Under the pieces are notes generated by a model. The model saw nothing but the letters and a program-made list of their open reading frames with translations. It did no database searches and was not told where the DNA came from. A stretch of 35,655 nucleotides of DNA from Candidatus Kapaibacterium sp. (GTDB lineage Bacteria; Bacteroidota; Ignavibacteria; Kapaibacteriales; UBA2268). Below, piece after piece: positions 1 through 9,403 of the stretch (its first letter is position 1; each line of letters starts with the position of its first letter). The stretch is from positions 1 to 35,655 of the forward strand of contig JAMLHE010000023.1 of NCBI GenBank assembly GCA_023957315.1, read 5' to 3'. The position numbers and the translations under genes were made by a program.

Positions 1-1572
1 ACAGTCCTGCATGAAAGTAACATAAGGTGCTAAAGTATCGGGTGTTTCCAAGTCAGCAGTTGCGACTGAAGTCGGGAAACCATATGAGTCATACCAGTCA
101 TAACCATAAGCATAAGCTACGAATGGGTCATTTGCACGTAGTTTGTAAACACCGTCATATAACAATCTGATGGTTTTTGAATAATACCTTCTTCCGTCTT
201 CATCAAAATCATTGAAAGGAGTTCCCGGATTGCCGGAAAATGCTTCGAGAGGAATCCATCTGAATTGTCCGTCAATAACTTCTGCTATTTCCATATCTTG
301 TGGAAGTCCGCCATCAATAGTAGCCTTGTATGCAATATTGATAAAATTATCTTTAAAACCAAACCCACCACGAATACCTGGGGTGTTGAATACGATTTCT
401 GTTTGATATTGTTGCAGAGGTGAAAGTTGCAATTGGAAGGGGTCATTTTCAATGCCATCATCATTTTGTCCCGGATTGAATTGCACAACGTTGATAGCTT
501 CTTTAGATGAAACTACAACGGGACGCGGATTGTCATCAGCTCCTGCACGAGTTTCCATCCAACCTCTTTCTCTCAGACCACCTGCACTTTGAATTGTACC
601 GGAAGGTAATCCATCGAAAAAGTACTGCGTCATAGGTTTTTTAGCAAAGATTTTGATAATAGTATATTTTTTTCTGCCTTGAATTGGTGTGACGTGGTAC
701 TTTTTACCCCAAACATTTTCGGGCAATTCTTGTTCAATAATAAAGTCGCAAGCCGGTGTAAATGATGGGATATAGGCGCAGAAACTTCCGGAGAGTACGT
801 TAACAGGTTTTGTAGCATTAATTGTACTGCCGGTTAGGTCGTTGAAAGCTCCAATACCCGGTATCAACCAAATGTCACCTTCGTTTATTGTAGTTCTCAT
901 TACTTCATTTGCTCTGAGTTCAGAACCATCTAAAAGTGGAACCCGCGCGTTCTCGAAACCACCAAGACGAAATGTTACTTTGGTATTATCATAAACACCT
1001 ACAATACTTGTAAATGATGGAAAGTATTGATTAGTATTATTAGTAGGGTCTTCATAAGAAGCAACCTGATATTTTTTCCCCAACGAACTCGCGGGTAGTG
1101 CTAAATAACCGTCAGATGTATATCGGAAACGAGTAACACCATAGACAATAATCGGATAGTCTGCACTAATCTTGATTGCTCTACCTTCCCATACCTGAGC
1201 TGGTAGAGGGGGTCCTGACATTTGACCACCCTTAGAATACGCTTGACCTTCTGCTACAGGCAGAGGAAACTCAATAACGTCATTTGGAATAGTGACTTTT
1301 TGTCTCATAATAGCCAATCCGGGTATTTCTAAAGTTACTGTTGTAGCAACGGCGGATGACACATAAATACGTAAGGCATTATTGGGACCTGAATCCTCGT
1401 AACATGGATGAAACGTAATCCAGAATAATGTACCTGCATTGTTCGAATTTAATAATTGTGGCAGATTCTCTTTAAACGAATCTACCAAATCGTCTTGTGC
1501 GACTGCACTATTATGAATAAATCCTGCAAGAAATAAACCCATGATTATCAATAGGGTAATTTTGGTTTTCAT
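1..1572 (-). CDS. IgGFc-binding-like secreted surface protein (5' part; runs off left edge)
   Basis: Open minus-strand frame of 524 codons from the ATG at 1572 to the window edge with no stop, so the C-terminus is missing. A GGAGG Shine-Dalgarno (1577..1581) lies 4 nt before the ATG and fixes the start. Residues 1-25 form a signal peptide ending AVA, followed by QDD. The mature part contains GTLFWITFHP, IYVSSAVATTVTLEIPG and KISADYPIIVYGV, which match block for block the protein at 23002..25416 (GTEFWLCFMT, ITGDHDATVSVTIPS, MSDHPISVYGL). This is the pattern of the bacterial IgGFc-binding N-terminal domain family. Function is unknown; an extracellular or outer-membrane-attached role is inferred. 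The last visible residues (DTLAPYVTFMQDC) align with DTIPPMAVMTEVDG of the paralogue, so a further domain probably follows outside the window. Confidence 0.75.
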   Translation of the reverse strand, partial: MKTKITLLIIMGLFLAGFIHNSAVAQDDLVDSFKENLPQLLNSNNAGTLFWITFHPCYEDSGPNNALRIYVSSAVATTVTLEIPGLAIMRQKVTIPNDVIEFPLPVAEGQAYSKGGQMSGPPLPAQVWEGRAIKISADYPIIVYGVTRFRYTSDGYLALPASSLGKKYQVASYEDPTNNTNQYFPSFTSIVGVYDNTKVTFRLGGFENARVPLLDGSELRANEVMRTTINEGDIWLIPGIGAFNDLTGSTINATKPVNVLSGSFCAYIPSFTPACDFIIEQELPENVWGKKYHVTPIQGRKKYTIIKIFAKKPMTQYFFDGLPSGTIQSAGGLRERGWMETRAGADDNPRPVVVSSKEAINVVQFNPGQNDDGIENDPFQLQLSPLQQYQTEIVFNTPGIRGGFGFKDNFINIAYKATIDGGLPQDMEIAEVIDGQFRWIPLEAFSGNPGTPFNDFDEDGRRYYSKTIRLLYDGVYKLRANDPFVAYAYGYDWYDSYGFPTSVATADLETPDTLAPYVTFMQDC

Positions 1573-2193
1573 AAATCCTCCAATCTTAATATGACAATAA
1601 ATATGAAATGTTTTTAAATTTCAGTACTCTTTCTATATACAAATAACAAGTGAAAATTTGATTTGTTACATTTTTTTTTGATTTATTTTATATTTTTTTT
1701 TGTTAGTGTCCATGGTCATTATCAAGATTAATGAACCAATGTTAATCAAAAATAATCACTTAATAAAATTATTAGGCTTGCAAACATTTTAGTTTCGTAT
1801 GAATTATCACCTGAAGAATAAAACTGCATAATAATATTTTGCTATTAATAGCTGTCTCGCTTTGATTCACCTATGGTTTATATGATTATAAATAATTTGC
1901 ATTGTAATAAAATTCATGCTATTAATTACATTCACTAAATGCTTCATGGATAGCATCGTATAAAAGCGAAAAATATCCAAGAGATAGTTTAACACTTATA
2001 ACAGAATTTTATTAATATTTTGGAAAAAAAAATAATAAAAATATTTTCTTAATTTCTAACTTATGAGGTATTTTTTTGAAATTTGCTTGGTTTAAAATTG
2101 GTTTACGATTATGTCTTCGCGTAAAGCATAAGGCGAAAGCAAAATTTGTTCGTGTACAATGGCATTCAAAAGCATATTCCTGGAGCGATTGAT
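1573..2193. other. AT-rich intergenic region, no gene seen
   Basis: About 620 bp between two minus-strand genes, with long T runs near 1670-1700. It should carry the promoter of the IgGFc-like gene. I see no tRNA, strong hairpin or repeat. A 61-codon minus-strand ORF (2012..2197) has lysine/phenylalanine-rich low-complexity content and overlaps the next gene, and I do not believe it. Confidence 0.5.
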
Positions 2194-2403
2194 TCAACTT
2201 TTGGTAGAGTTGTCGGCATCGCCTTTCATAATCACGATGTCGTCTTTTTGGTAGATTATTTCTTTGCTTTTGTCTGTACGAGCTTGTTTAGGATTACCAA
2301 ATCCTGTAAACGGCTTCAGCATCCCTTTTATGAATCTGATGCCAAGCCCGAAAAGCAATAGAAAGAAGCTTAATATTAAGCCTAAGATAAGAAGTATTTT
2401 CAT
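2194..2403 (-). CDS. small single-pass membrane protein
   Basis: A 69-residue protein. Residues 1-22 form a strongly hydrophobic membrane segment (LLILGLILSFFLLLFGLGI), followed by a basic/amphipathic stretch (IKGMLKPFTGFGNPK) and a charged tail (EIIYQKDDIVIMKGDADN). Its ATG lies 3 nt after the stop of the T9SS protein at 2407..3120, so the two are probably co-transcribed. The layout (N-terminal helix, short linker, acidic tail) resembles small Bacteroidota membrane proteins of the DUF4834 type, but I cannot confirm membership. No catalytic motif is visible. The tail is probably cytoplasmic, by the positive-inside rule. Confidence 0.5.
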   Translation of the reverse strand: MKILLILGLILSFFLLLFGLGIRFIKGMLKPFTGFGNPKQARTDKSKEIIYQKDDIVIMKGDADNSTKS

Positions 2404-2406
2404 GAT

Positions 2407-3120
2407 TTATTTCGACCAAACAACTTTAAATGAACTGACATTTCCACTTTTTGTCATCAATTTGCCGAGATACATTCCTGATGGCAAATCGCCGGCACTA
2501 AATGAAACTGTATTGACTCCTTCGGGCAATCCTTTGTAATCCATTGTCATCAAATCTTTCCCCAAGAAGTTCAGTATTTTTATTTCAACATCGTTACGCT
2601 CTTTCAAATAAAAACGTATCGTTACCATTGAATTAGACGGATTGGGGAATACTTCTATTTCAGATTTCATTTCGCTACGGCTAATGACACTATTTGTGGT
2701 TTTGCATACGCTTTGTTTGAGTTTTCCTTGCAATTCTTCTTCCAAACATTCTTTGGCGAATTCTATGTCGTGTTTGGAAATCAATCGCCTAATATCTTTC
2801 GGATAACCATACTTTTTGAGTTCGTCAAGATAGACGAAGACTTTATATTTGCCCTTTTGGATACTTGCGACTGTGTATTCTAAGTCAATGTTGCACATAC
2901 ATCTGCAACGCTGATTTGAAGTATCTGTGATTACAATTCTTATGGTGTTCTCTGTTTGATTGATTGAGTAATCGCCAATATAAGCAGAGCAACAGTTTGT
3001 ATAGAGGTCTGTGAGTGAAACTTTGAGGCTATTGTCCTTCAGCGTATAGGCTACCTGTTCCGAATGCAGCATTGTGCTCGAAGCAAAAACCATCAAAACC
3101 ATAAGTAAAATTAGTCTCAT
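2407..3120 (-). CDS. secreted protein with T9SS type A sorting domain
   Basis: A 237-residue protein with a signal peptide (about residues 1-20, ending LHSEQ). The N-terminal domain has paired cysteines (NCCSAYIGDY, then QRCRCMCNIDLEY), which suggests a disulfide-stabilised or metal-binding secreted fold. The last ~80 residues form a type IX secretion C-terminal domain: EVFPNPSNSMVTIRFYL, then VEIKILNFLGKDL, LPSGMYLGKLMTKSG and the final FKVVWSK. Such domains direct export through the T9SS and are usually cleaved or lipid-anchored at the cell surface. The passenger function is unknown. The small membrane protein 2194..2403 follows 3 nt downstream. A TAnnTTTG box lies 37 nt before the start. 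Confidence 0.8.
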   Translation of the reverse strand: MRLILLMVLMVFASSTMLHSEQVAYTLKDNSLKVSLTDLYTNCCSAYIGDYSINQTENTIRIVITDTSNQRCRCMCNIDLEYTVASIQKGKYKVFVYLDELKKYGYPKDIRRLISKHDIEFAKECLEEELQGKLKQSVCKTTNSVISRSEMKSEIEVFPNPSNSMVTIRFYLKERNDVEIKILNFLGKDLMTMDYKGLPEGVNTVSFSAGDLPSGMYLGKLMTKSGNVSSFKVVWSK

Positions 3121-3156
3121 TAAAACTTCATATCAAAACAAACTTACACGAAAATA

Positions 3157-3164
3157 CAAAAATA
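3157..3164 (-). promoter_or_regulatory. putative Bacteroidota -7 box (TATTTTTG)
   Basis: TATTTTTG on the minus strand matches TAnnTTTG, 37 nt before the ATG at 3120. Similar boxes at about the same distance precede four other genes in the window. No clear -33 element is visible. Confidence 0.3.
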
Positions 3165-3244
3165 AGTTCCCAAATGTGTCAATAAAAATCAATTTAAAAA
3201 GTTTACACAGTTATGTTAAATACGTATTAGATGAGTAAAAGTTT

Positions 3245-3847
3245 ATGGATATAGGAAATTCTCCGGTTGCAATAGTAATATTTGCTGTCACAGTCTTAAT
3301 CAGTTTATATACTTTATACAAAAACAACAAGTTGTATTACTCTTGGGTGCTGAGTCCTCCGAAAGTTGTACACGAAAAGAAATTTTATCTTCTCATAACG
3401 TCCGGATTTCTACATGCTGATTTGATGCACTTGCTATTCAACATGTTGACTTTCTATTTCTTTGGCTTCAAATTAGAGCAAATGATAGGTTCGGTCAATT
3501 TTTTGATAATCTACATAGTTAGTTTGGTACTAAGTTCAATCCCGACAGTCATCAAGCACAAAGATAATTATAGTTATGGCAGCGTTGGGGCTTCCGGGGC
3601 AATATCGGGAATTCTCTTTGCTTCGATAATGTTGATGCCCAATGCCGGTATAATGATATTTCCGATACCGATACCAATACCTGCATGGATTTTTGGGATG
3701 CTATACTTGCTATGGATTTATTTTGCAGCCAAAAGAGCAAACGACAACATCAATCATGATGCCCACTTTTACGGTGCTCTCACAGGAGTTATAATGATGA
3801 TTATACTGTTTCCGGGGATTATAAATCACTTTATCGGGAGTTTTTGA
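3245..3847 (+). CDS. rhomboid family intramembrane serine protease
   Basis: A 200-residue polytopic membrane protein. It carries the rhomboid HxxxHLxFNM-type motif (HADLMHLLFNM, residues 58-67), the nucleophile motif GASG (115-118, Ser117) and the catalytic histidine in AHFYG (His174), so the Ser-His dyad is complete. About six hydrophobic segments surround these, the minimal core length for the family. Rhomboids cleave transmembrane segments of other membrane proteins; the substrate cannot be predicted here. There is no strong Shine-Dalgarno before the ATG. Its 3' end overlaps the convergent epimerase gene by 17 bp, so no terminator sits between them. The loop with IPIPIPIP (about 141-146) is an oddity. 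Confidence 0.92.
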   Translation: MDIGNSPVAIVIFAVTVLISLYTLYKNNKLYYSWVLSPPKVVHEKKFYLLITSGFLHADLMHLLFNMLTFYFFGFKLEQMIGSVNFLIIYIVSLVLSSIPTVIKHKDNYSYGSVGASGAISGILFASIMLMPNAGIMIFPIPIPIPAWIFGMLYLLWIYFAAKRANDNINHDAHFYGALTGVIMMIILFPGIINHFIGSF

Positions 3848-4748
3848 GCAAATCTCTGAGCGACTCTTCTAATGCAGGGAATTTGAACAAAAAGCCTTTG
3901 TCTAAAATCTTGTGCGCCGAGACGTTTTGCGACGAGAGAACCATTTCTGCAGATTCGCCTAAAAGTGCTTTAAGAACGAATTCGGGCACTTTGAAGAGTG
4001 ACGGTTTGCCCATTACTTTACCTAAAATTTTGGCGAATTCGTCCACTTTGACCGGATTCGGAGCCACCGCATTATAAACGCCTGTCATAGTGTCGTTTAT
4101 CAGTGCATAAGAAAACATCGCCACGAGGTCATCAATATGAATCCATGACCAATACTGCTTGCCATCGCCAAGAGCACCGCCGACATATAGTCTGAACGGT
4201 AGTAGTAATTTTTCTAAAGCTCCACCTTTGGAAGATAGCACAATACCAATTCTGAGGACGACAACTCGGGTTTTGCTTTGAGCCTTCAACGCTTCATGCT
4301 CCCACGCTTTGCATACTTGGGCTAAAAAATCATTGCCGGTATCACTTCGCTCAGTCAAAAAGTTCGCCCCTTGTGAGCCGTAAATCCCGATTGCTGATGC
4401 ATTAATCAAAATTTGGGGAGTCTCGGGTGCCATTTCAATTGCATTTACAATCAAACTTGTCGTTTGAGTTCGGCTTTGAATGATTTCTTTTTTATACTCT
4501 TCCGTCCATTTAGCATCGGCAAGCGATGCTCCGGCTAAATTGATTATCCCGAAATTTCCACTCAGCAAAGCGGCGAGATACGCTACATCATGTTTCCATT
4601 CTAAAATTTCAACTCTATCATCAAATTTACTTCGTGCGGATACAAGTGAGCGAACAAAAAGCCTGACGCCATAGCCTGAGCTTAAGAGTGATTCTACTAA
4701 ACGTGTGCCGATAAGTCCTGTGCCGCCGATTACTGATATTATTTTCAT
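3831..4748 (-). CDS. TIGR01777 family epimerase (SDR, YfcH-like)
   Basis: A 305-residue short-chain dehydrogenase/reductase-type protein. The N-terminal nucleotide-binding motif GGTGLIGTRLVESL (residues 8-21), INLAGASLADAKWT and SAIGIYGSQG are diagnostic of the TIGR01777 (YfcH) group. The C-terminal segment (LGKVMGKPSLFKVPEFVLKA, then GESAEMVLSSQNVSAHKILDKGF) is the DUF1731 domain of this family. The enzyme is predicted cytosolic and NAD(P)-dependent; the physiological substrate of the family is not established. Length is normal (about 300). It is convergent with the rhomboid gene, with overlapping 3' ends. Confidence 0.92.
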   Translation of the reverse strand: MKIISVIGGTGLIGTRLVESLLSSGYGVRLFVRSLVSARSKFDDRVEILEWKHDVAYLAALLSGNFGIINLAGASLADAKWTEEYKKEIIQSRTQTTSLIVNAIEMAPETPQILINASAIGIYGSQGANFLTERSDTGNDFLAQVCKAWEHEALKAQSKTRVVVLRIGIVLSSKGGALEKLLLPFRLYVGGALGDGKQYWSWIHIDDLVAMFSYALINDTMTGVYNAVAPNPVKVDEFAKILGKVMGKPSLFKVPEFVLKALLGESAEMVLSSQNVSAHKILDKGFLFKFPALEESLRDLLKNSR

Positions 4749-4841
4749 ATTTGTTGCCGCTCGTAATTATTTACTTATTATAATGGACGATTCCAAATTT
4801 GCGAAATTGGTATCGAAGCAAATGCGAAAAATCGAATTGAG

Positions 4842-5492
4842 CTAAAAGGCTTCTTTGATTTTTGCTACAAATGTTTTGTTAAAGTAATCATTTGCATCTG
4901 TCAAGCCACCATTTGGTGGATTATCGTTTTTGTGGTAGTAATAAAGCATTCTCACATTTCGTGGTGATGCTTTATCGATTTCAACTTGATATTTGAATCT
5001 AACAGCAGACTTCGGGGTCTTGTTGAAAGCATCATGATAATCAGTAGCGAATGTAACTGTACTTTCAGTTTCGGATTTCTGCACCGGTAAGCTAAGTTTG
5101 CTCAATACGAATGACACTTTGTCCACGACTGATTGTAAATCCACATCATAAGAAATAGTGTATTTCACAGCCGAAACATCATCTTTTTTACGAGTGGCTC
5201 TCTCGTATAGCATCTCTTCGCTCACTACAATTCGGATTTCATCTTCGTCATATTTCTCAGGCAGAGCTTCTTTTTGCACACCTTGCCGCAACGAATCCAT
5301 AAATTTCGCTTTGCTTCTTACTTCATCCGTTAGTACAGTTTCCGATTCAACGGGGTCGTCGAAGGATATGTAAATGTATATCATGATTGTAGCTGCTACT
5401 AAGACTAATAGAGAAACAACCATGATTATCTTATTCACATCTTTGTTTACTGCTTTGTCGTCAAATTCATTCAAATAATCTTTCTTTCCCAT
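4842..5492 (-). CDS. unrecognised single-pass membrane protein
   Basis: I place the start at the ATG at 5492 (MGKKDYLNEF, 216 residues); a TTG two codons upstream is also open but gives no better signal. There is a charged cytoplasmic N-terminus (about 20 residues), one transmembrane helix (IIMVVSLLVLVAATIMIYIYI) and then a soluble, probably periplasmic domain of about 170 residues rich in Lys, Asp and Val. No cysteine pairs or catalytic motif are visible and I recognise no family. The gene stands alone, divergent from the TonB receptor gene, with a TAnnTTTG box 39 nt before the ATG. A lineage-specific envelope protein is my best description. Confidence 0.65.
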   Translation of the reverse strand: MGKKDYLNEFDDKAVNKDVNKIIMVVSLLVLVAATIMIYIYISFDDPVESETVLTDEVRSKAKFMDSLRQGVQKEALPEKYDEDEIRIVVSEEMLYERATRKKDDVSAVKYTISYDVDLQSVVDKVSFVLSKLSLPVQKSETESTVTFATDYHDAFNKTPKSAVRFKYQVEIDKASPRNVRMLYYYHKNDNPPNGGLTDANDYFNKTFVAKIKEAF

Positions 5493-5530
5493 TTGCAAAC
5501 TTAAATTGTATTAAAACATATTTCAATATG

Positions 5531-5538
5531 CAAATCTA
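5531..5538 (-). promoter_or_regulatory. putative Bacteroidota -7 box (TAGATTTG)
   Basis: TAGATTTG on the minus strand, 39 nt before the ATG of the membrane protein gene ending at 5492, in the divergent region shared with the TonB receptor gene. It matches TAnnTTTG; no convincing -33 element. Confidence 0.3.
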
Positions 5539-5640
5539 CTAAAATTTTTAATTTAAATAGTATCTAAAAAAAAAAGTATAACTTTTTAAAAATCTCTACG
5601 TATTAGGATATGATTTTTTATTTACCTTACGAAAGTGGTT

Positions 5641-7959
5641 ATGATAAAGATTTTAAAAAACTCAAAGTTTAAGTCATTATTAATGTTCATGTCTGCATTA
5701 GTAATCATGATAGCGGCTCAAAATAATGTAATGAGCCAAGACATAGCGGTGCTGCTCGGCGATGAAGCAGCAATTAGTGGATATGTGAAAGACGAACGAA
5801 GCGGCGAAACTCTCATCGGCGCTACAGTAGTGTTGAAAGACTCAAAGAAGGGAGCATACACTAACAAATTGGGCTACTATTCCATAAGCCCGATAATTGC
5901 CGGTGAATACACTTTACGCGTTACATCTGTTGGTTATACTCCTTATGAGGAGAAAATCACCTTGACAAAGGGCATTAGTGTGAGAAAAGATATAATGCTG
6001 ACAGGACTCAATATCACAACGGAAGAAATTTCTGTGATTGCGGACCGCGATGTCGAAACGCGGCAAATTTCGATTAGCAAAGTCAATATCCCGATTCAAC
6101 AAATCAAAGAAATTCGCATCGGCGGAGAATCTGATGTGTTCAGAACTATTCAGATGTTACCCGGTGTATTGACGTCATCGCAAATGTCCAGCGGATTGTA
6201 CATTCGTGGTGGTTCGCCGGACCAAAACCTTGTGCTATTAGATGGTTCTACAGTGTATAATCCTTCGCACTTGTTTGGATTTATTTCTACATTCAACTCC
6301 GATGCAATCAAAGATGTAGAGCTAATCAAAGGTGGCTATCCGGCAGAATACGGGAGTCGTTTGTCCTCAGTATTGAATATCACTCAAAAAGACGGAAATC
6401 GGAATGAATTCGAAGGGATGCTTTCAGCAGGTATTATTTCTTCTAAACTTGCTCTCGAAGGTCCTCTGGGCAATGGTTCATGGTTCATTAGCGGTCGTCG
6501 CACATATTTTGACCTCATAAAAGGAATGATAGACACTGACCCCGAAAACCCGATTCCCGATTTTGGATTCTACGACCTCAACGCAAAAGTAACACAAGAT
6601 TTCGGTGATAACGACAAAGTATTCCTAAGCGGATTCTTGAGCGATGATAATTTCGATTTTGATGCAAGTGGCGTGACTATGAATTTATTTATGGGCAACA
6701 AAGCGGGTTCGATGAGATGGACAAGAATACTTGCCGATAATTTGTTCATGGTAAACAATGTGACTTCGAGCTATTATAGCCAAGGTTTCAGACAAGAAGC
6801 ATCGGGTTATGTAGTTACGATGAATAATTCGATAACGGATTATTCTTTCAAAACAAAATTAGAATGGTTTGTCTCCGATAATTTGACAGCCGTTACAGGA
6901 ATTGATGTGACGAATTACATTTTCAAATATACTCGTAATTTTAGTGGTGATGATAGCGAAATCGAAGAGGGCACCAACGACGGCAGCATAATGAATATGC
7001 TCTATCACGATTGGGTTTATAGTGCTTTTGCGCAAATCAACTATAAAATCACCGAACTGTTCTCGCTCCAAACCGGTTTGAGATGGAATTTTTGGGATTA
7101 TTCGGAGCATTCACTTTTCGACCCAAGAATTGCATTACGATACCAAATTACAGACAAATATGCCGTCAAAGCATCTTGGGGTATATTTCACCAATACTTG
7201 AGATTGGCAGGAGACGAAAACTTTTCGATATTCGACACTTGGGTTCCTACCGATAAAACTGTTGACCCAAGCAAGGCATATCATTATATACTTAGCTTCG
7301 AGACAGAGCCAATTCCCGATTACAACTTGAACGTTGACTTTTACTACAAGGATTTGGAAAATATCAGCGAAGTTAATAAAACAACACTTGAAGGTACAGA
7401 TGTCAAAGATATATTCTTTTCAGGCGTAGGGTATTCATACGGCGGAGAAATTTTCCTCCAAAAGCAATTCGGCAAATTAGCCGGATGGATAGGCTATGGC
7501 TTAGGATGGGTTTATGCGAAATTCGACAGTATAAATAATGGTGAAGAATTCAGACCCAAATATGACCGTCGCCACGACTTGAAAATCGTTGCTCAATATC
7601 AAATTAACGAAAAATGGAATGTAGGTGCAACATTTATGTACCAAAGCGGACAATCATACACAGGGGCAACTTCACGATTCCAAACAGGTATGCCGGGCGA
7701 CAATCACGGATGGGGAAAAGTTATCCCATCACAACGCTACGGATTGCGTATGCCGAATTCGCACCAATTAAATCTAAACGCAAGCTATGTTACTACTTTG
7801 TTCAAATTACCATTTAAAATTAATTTTGATATATACAATGTATATAATCGAAGAGATATTTTGATGAGAATATACGACACCGAAGGCGACGAGACAGTTG
7901 TAGAAGATATTAAATTATTGCCGATTATCCCGACATTTTCATTTGAATTAAAATTTTAA
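5641..7959 (+). CDS. TonB-dependent outer membrane receptor with carboxypeptidase-like domain
   Basis: The start is the ATG at 5641 (MIKILKNSKF, 772 residues); a GTG two codons earlier is open too. Residues about 1-33 form a signal peptide ending NVMSQ. A carboxypeptidase-regulatory-like domain follows (about 43-125: ISGYVKDERSGETLIGATVV, then NKLGYYSI and VGYTPYEEKITL). Next comes the plug domain (about 130-250: RTIQMLPGVLTSSQMSSGLY, IRGGSPDQNLVLLDG, IKGGYPAEYGSRLSSVLNI), then a long beta-barrel ending in EFSFELKF with a terminal Phe. This architecture imports a large nutrient (iron chelate, peptide or glycan) across the outer membrane using TonB energy. The DUF4249 lipoprotein gene starts 15 nt downstream, the usual partner arrangement. 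The ligand cannot be read from sequence. Confidence 0.93.
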   Translation: MIKILKNSKFKSLLMFMSALVIMIAAQNNVMSQDIAVLLGDEAAISGYVKDERSGETLIGATVVLKDSKKGAYTNKLGYYSISPIIAGEYTLRVTSVGYTPYEEKITLTKGISVRKDIMLTGLNITTEEISVIADRDVETRQISISKVNIPIQQIKEIRIGGESDVFRTIQMLPGVLTSSQMSSGLYIRGGSPDQNLVLLDGSTVYNPSHLFGFISTFNSDAIKDVELIKGGYPAEYGSRLSSVLNITQKDGNRNEFEGMLSAGIISSKLALEGPLGNGSWFISGRRTYFDLIKGMIDTDPENPIPDFGFYDLNAKVTQDFGDNDKVFLSGFLSDDNFDFDASGVTMNLFMGNKAGSMRWTRILADNLFMVNNVTSSYYSQGFRQEASGYVVTMNNSITDYSFKTKLEWFVSDNLTAVTGIDVTNYIFKYTRNFSGDDSEIEEGTNDGSIMNMLYHDWVYSAFAQINYKITELFSLQTGLRWNFWDYSEHSLFDPRIALRYQITDKYAVKASWGIFHQYLRLAGDENFSIFDTWVPTDKTVDPSKAYHYILSFETEPIPDYNLNVDFYYKDLENISEVNKTTLEGTDVKDIFFSGVGYSYGGEIFLQKQFGKLAGWIGYGLGWVYAKFDSINNGEEFRPKYDRRHDLKIVAQYQINEKWNVGATFMYQSGQSYTGATSRFQTGMPGDNHGWGKVIPSQRYGLRMPNSHQLNLNASYVTTLFKLPFKINFDIYNVYNRRDILMRIYDTEGDETVVEDIKLLPIIPTFSFELKF

Positions 7960-7974
7960 TTAGGAGAAAAAACA

Positions 7975-8862
7975 ATGAAAAATTTAAATAATTATCTCAA
8001 AATTGCAATATTAATCGGATTTATATCAATTATTGCATCATGCGAAGACCCTGCACCGACTGATTATATTCAGGAAAAATATGTAGAAGGATATTTAATT
8101 GTAGGAGAGCCGATTCGGGGAATAATTCTAAAAAATACTCAATCTATTTCCGAAAAATACAATCCGGAGAGCGGATTGATTAAAGATGCAGTGGTGCAGC
8201 TTACTTACGATAACAAAACTATTACGCTCGAATATCAAGATGGCGAAACTCCGGGCTATTACTATCCCGATTTGGACGACACTGTCAAAGCAGAGACTTT
8301 GTATGAGTTAAAAATTACGACTACGGACGGCAAAATAATAACCTCATCCACCAAAACGCCTAAAACATTTGCATGGATTGACGAGCCCAAAACACCATTA
8401 TATTACCCTCAGGACACTTTGAAATTGGAATCAGTGGATTCGCTCAAGATTTCGTGGACTAAGGTTGATAGCGTAAATTATTTCTTGGTTCGCACAAAGC
8501 ACTTAGATACATTAAATTATGGCAAATACCTAACTCCGGCTACAGACGAGCCGAATCGCCGTTGCTACAACTTTTTGAGCAAAAACAAAGACTTCGATTT
8601 TACATATAAAAATGTTACAAATTGGGGATTAATCGGCAACACAGAAACTGCGGCAGTATGGTTTGCATTCAAGTGGTTCGGGCTGCAAACAATTGCGATG
8701 TTCAATCCCGACCCGAACATGCTAAATTGGTTCAAGAACGTCTTCTTTACCCAATCAACTGCCACCGACCCGCTCCTAAACAGCATCAAAGGCGGCTACG
8801 GCGTGTTCGGTTCCGCCTCGATTGTAGAAAAAGAAATCTTCTTGTACAAGAATCAACCGTAA
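7975..8862 (+). CDS. DUF4249 lipoprotein, partner of the TonB receptor
   Basis: A 295-residue lipoprotein. The signal peptide ends in the lipobox IIASC with Cys23 as the lipidated residue, followed by EDPAP. The next part (YVEGYLIVGEPIRGIILKNT, DAVVQLTYDNKTITLEY, YYYPDLDDTVKAETLYELKI) is typical of DUF4249, a beta-rich surface lipoprotein found next to carboxypeptidase-domain TonB receptors in Bacteroidota. A GGAG Shine-Dalgarno sits about 9 nt before the ATG and only 15 nt separate it from the receptor gene, so the two form one operon. It probably caps or assists the receptor in substrate capture at the cell surface. A 13-bp-stem hairpin about 32 nt after the stop may end the transcript. Confidence 0.88.
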   Translation: MKNLNNYLKIAILIGFISIIASCEDPAPTDYIQEKYVEGYLIVGEPIRGIILKNTQSISEKYNPESGLIKDAVVQLTYDNKTITLEYQDGETPGYYYPDLDDTVKAETLYELKITTTDGKIITSSTKTPKTFAWIDEPKTPLYYPQDTLKLESVDSLKISWTKVDSVNYFLVRTKHLDTLNYGKYLTPATDEPNRRCYNFLSKNKDFDFTYKNVTNWGLIGNTETAAVWFAFKWFGLQTIAMFNPDPNMLNWFKNVFFTQSTATDPLLNSIKGGYGVFGSASIVEKEIFLYKNQP

Positions 8863-8894
8863 GAAATATAGACGAATATTTGTTGCATTACGTA

Positions 8895-8925
8895 GATGTG
8901 CCACACTTGGCAGGTGTGGCACATC
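8895..8925. terminator. strong hairpin after the DUF4249 gene
   Basis: A perfect 12-bp stem GATGTGCCACAC / GTGTGGCACATC with a 7-nt loop (one further A-T pair extends it), 32 nt after the DUF4249 stop. No T tract follows, so it is either a weak terminator or a dispersed palindromic repeat. Confidence 0.35.
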
Positions 8926-9098
8926 TTAAATGTAGGGACCGCAACAGCGTTCTGTCCAAAAAAAAGCCCAAGAATTCATTCGTGGAGAAACTAAGAAACC
9001 TCACCCCGACGGATTTTGTAGGGACCGCAACAACGTTCTGTCTATCTTGAACAGGATTATCAAGATTACAAGATGGACAGATTATAATCATTGTGAAA

Positions 9099-9145
9099 AA
9101 TCCCGTAAGGGATTAAATGTAAATAGCCCCGTATGAAATGCGGGG
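9099..9145. repeat. REP-like block, copy 1 (partner at 28675..28721)
   Basis: Contains AATCCCGTAAGGGATT followed by a stem CCCCGTAT-GAA-ATGCGGGG (one G-T pair). The copy at 28675..28721 has the same two hairpins in the same order and the same spacer, with one base missing and about two substitutions over about 46 bp. Confidence 0.75.
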
Positions 9146-9326
9146 GAAGAAATTGCGAAATATTCAACAATCCTGAAGGGATTGAATATCTATAACAAAA
9201 GTATAGGGGAGATTTGTATATCGCGAAAACGATTATATGTAGATTTAACCCCTTCGGGGTAAGGCGAAGATGCTCGTACGTCTAATTGTTATAGATATTT
9301 AACCCCTTTGGAGTAGAAGCTATTTA

Positions 9327-9345
9327 GACAGAACGCTGTTCTGTC
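9327..9345. repeat. palindrome GACAGAAC-GCT-GTTCTGTC
   Basis: An 8-bp perfect stem with a 3-nt loop, embedded in the inverted third copy (9327..9351) of the 27-bp unit found at 8931 and 9017. Confidence 0.6.
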
Positions 9346-9403
9346 CCTACAATTTTGTTTAAGGGTGTTACGACAACGTATTTCAGGATGAGATAGATGC
9401 CTT

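Noticed and set aside
2012..2197. 61-codon minus-strand ORF
   Set aside because: Low-complexity composition, no Shine-Dalgarno, and overlap with the start of the gap after a real gene; likely chance.
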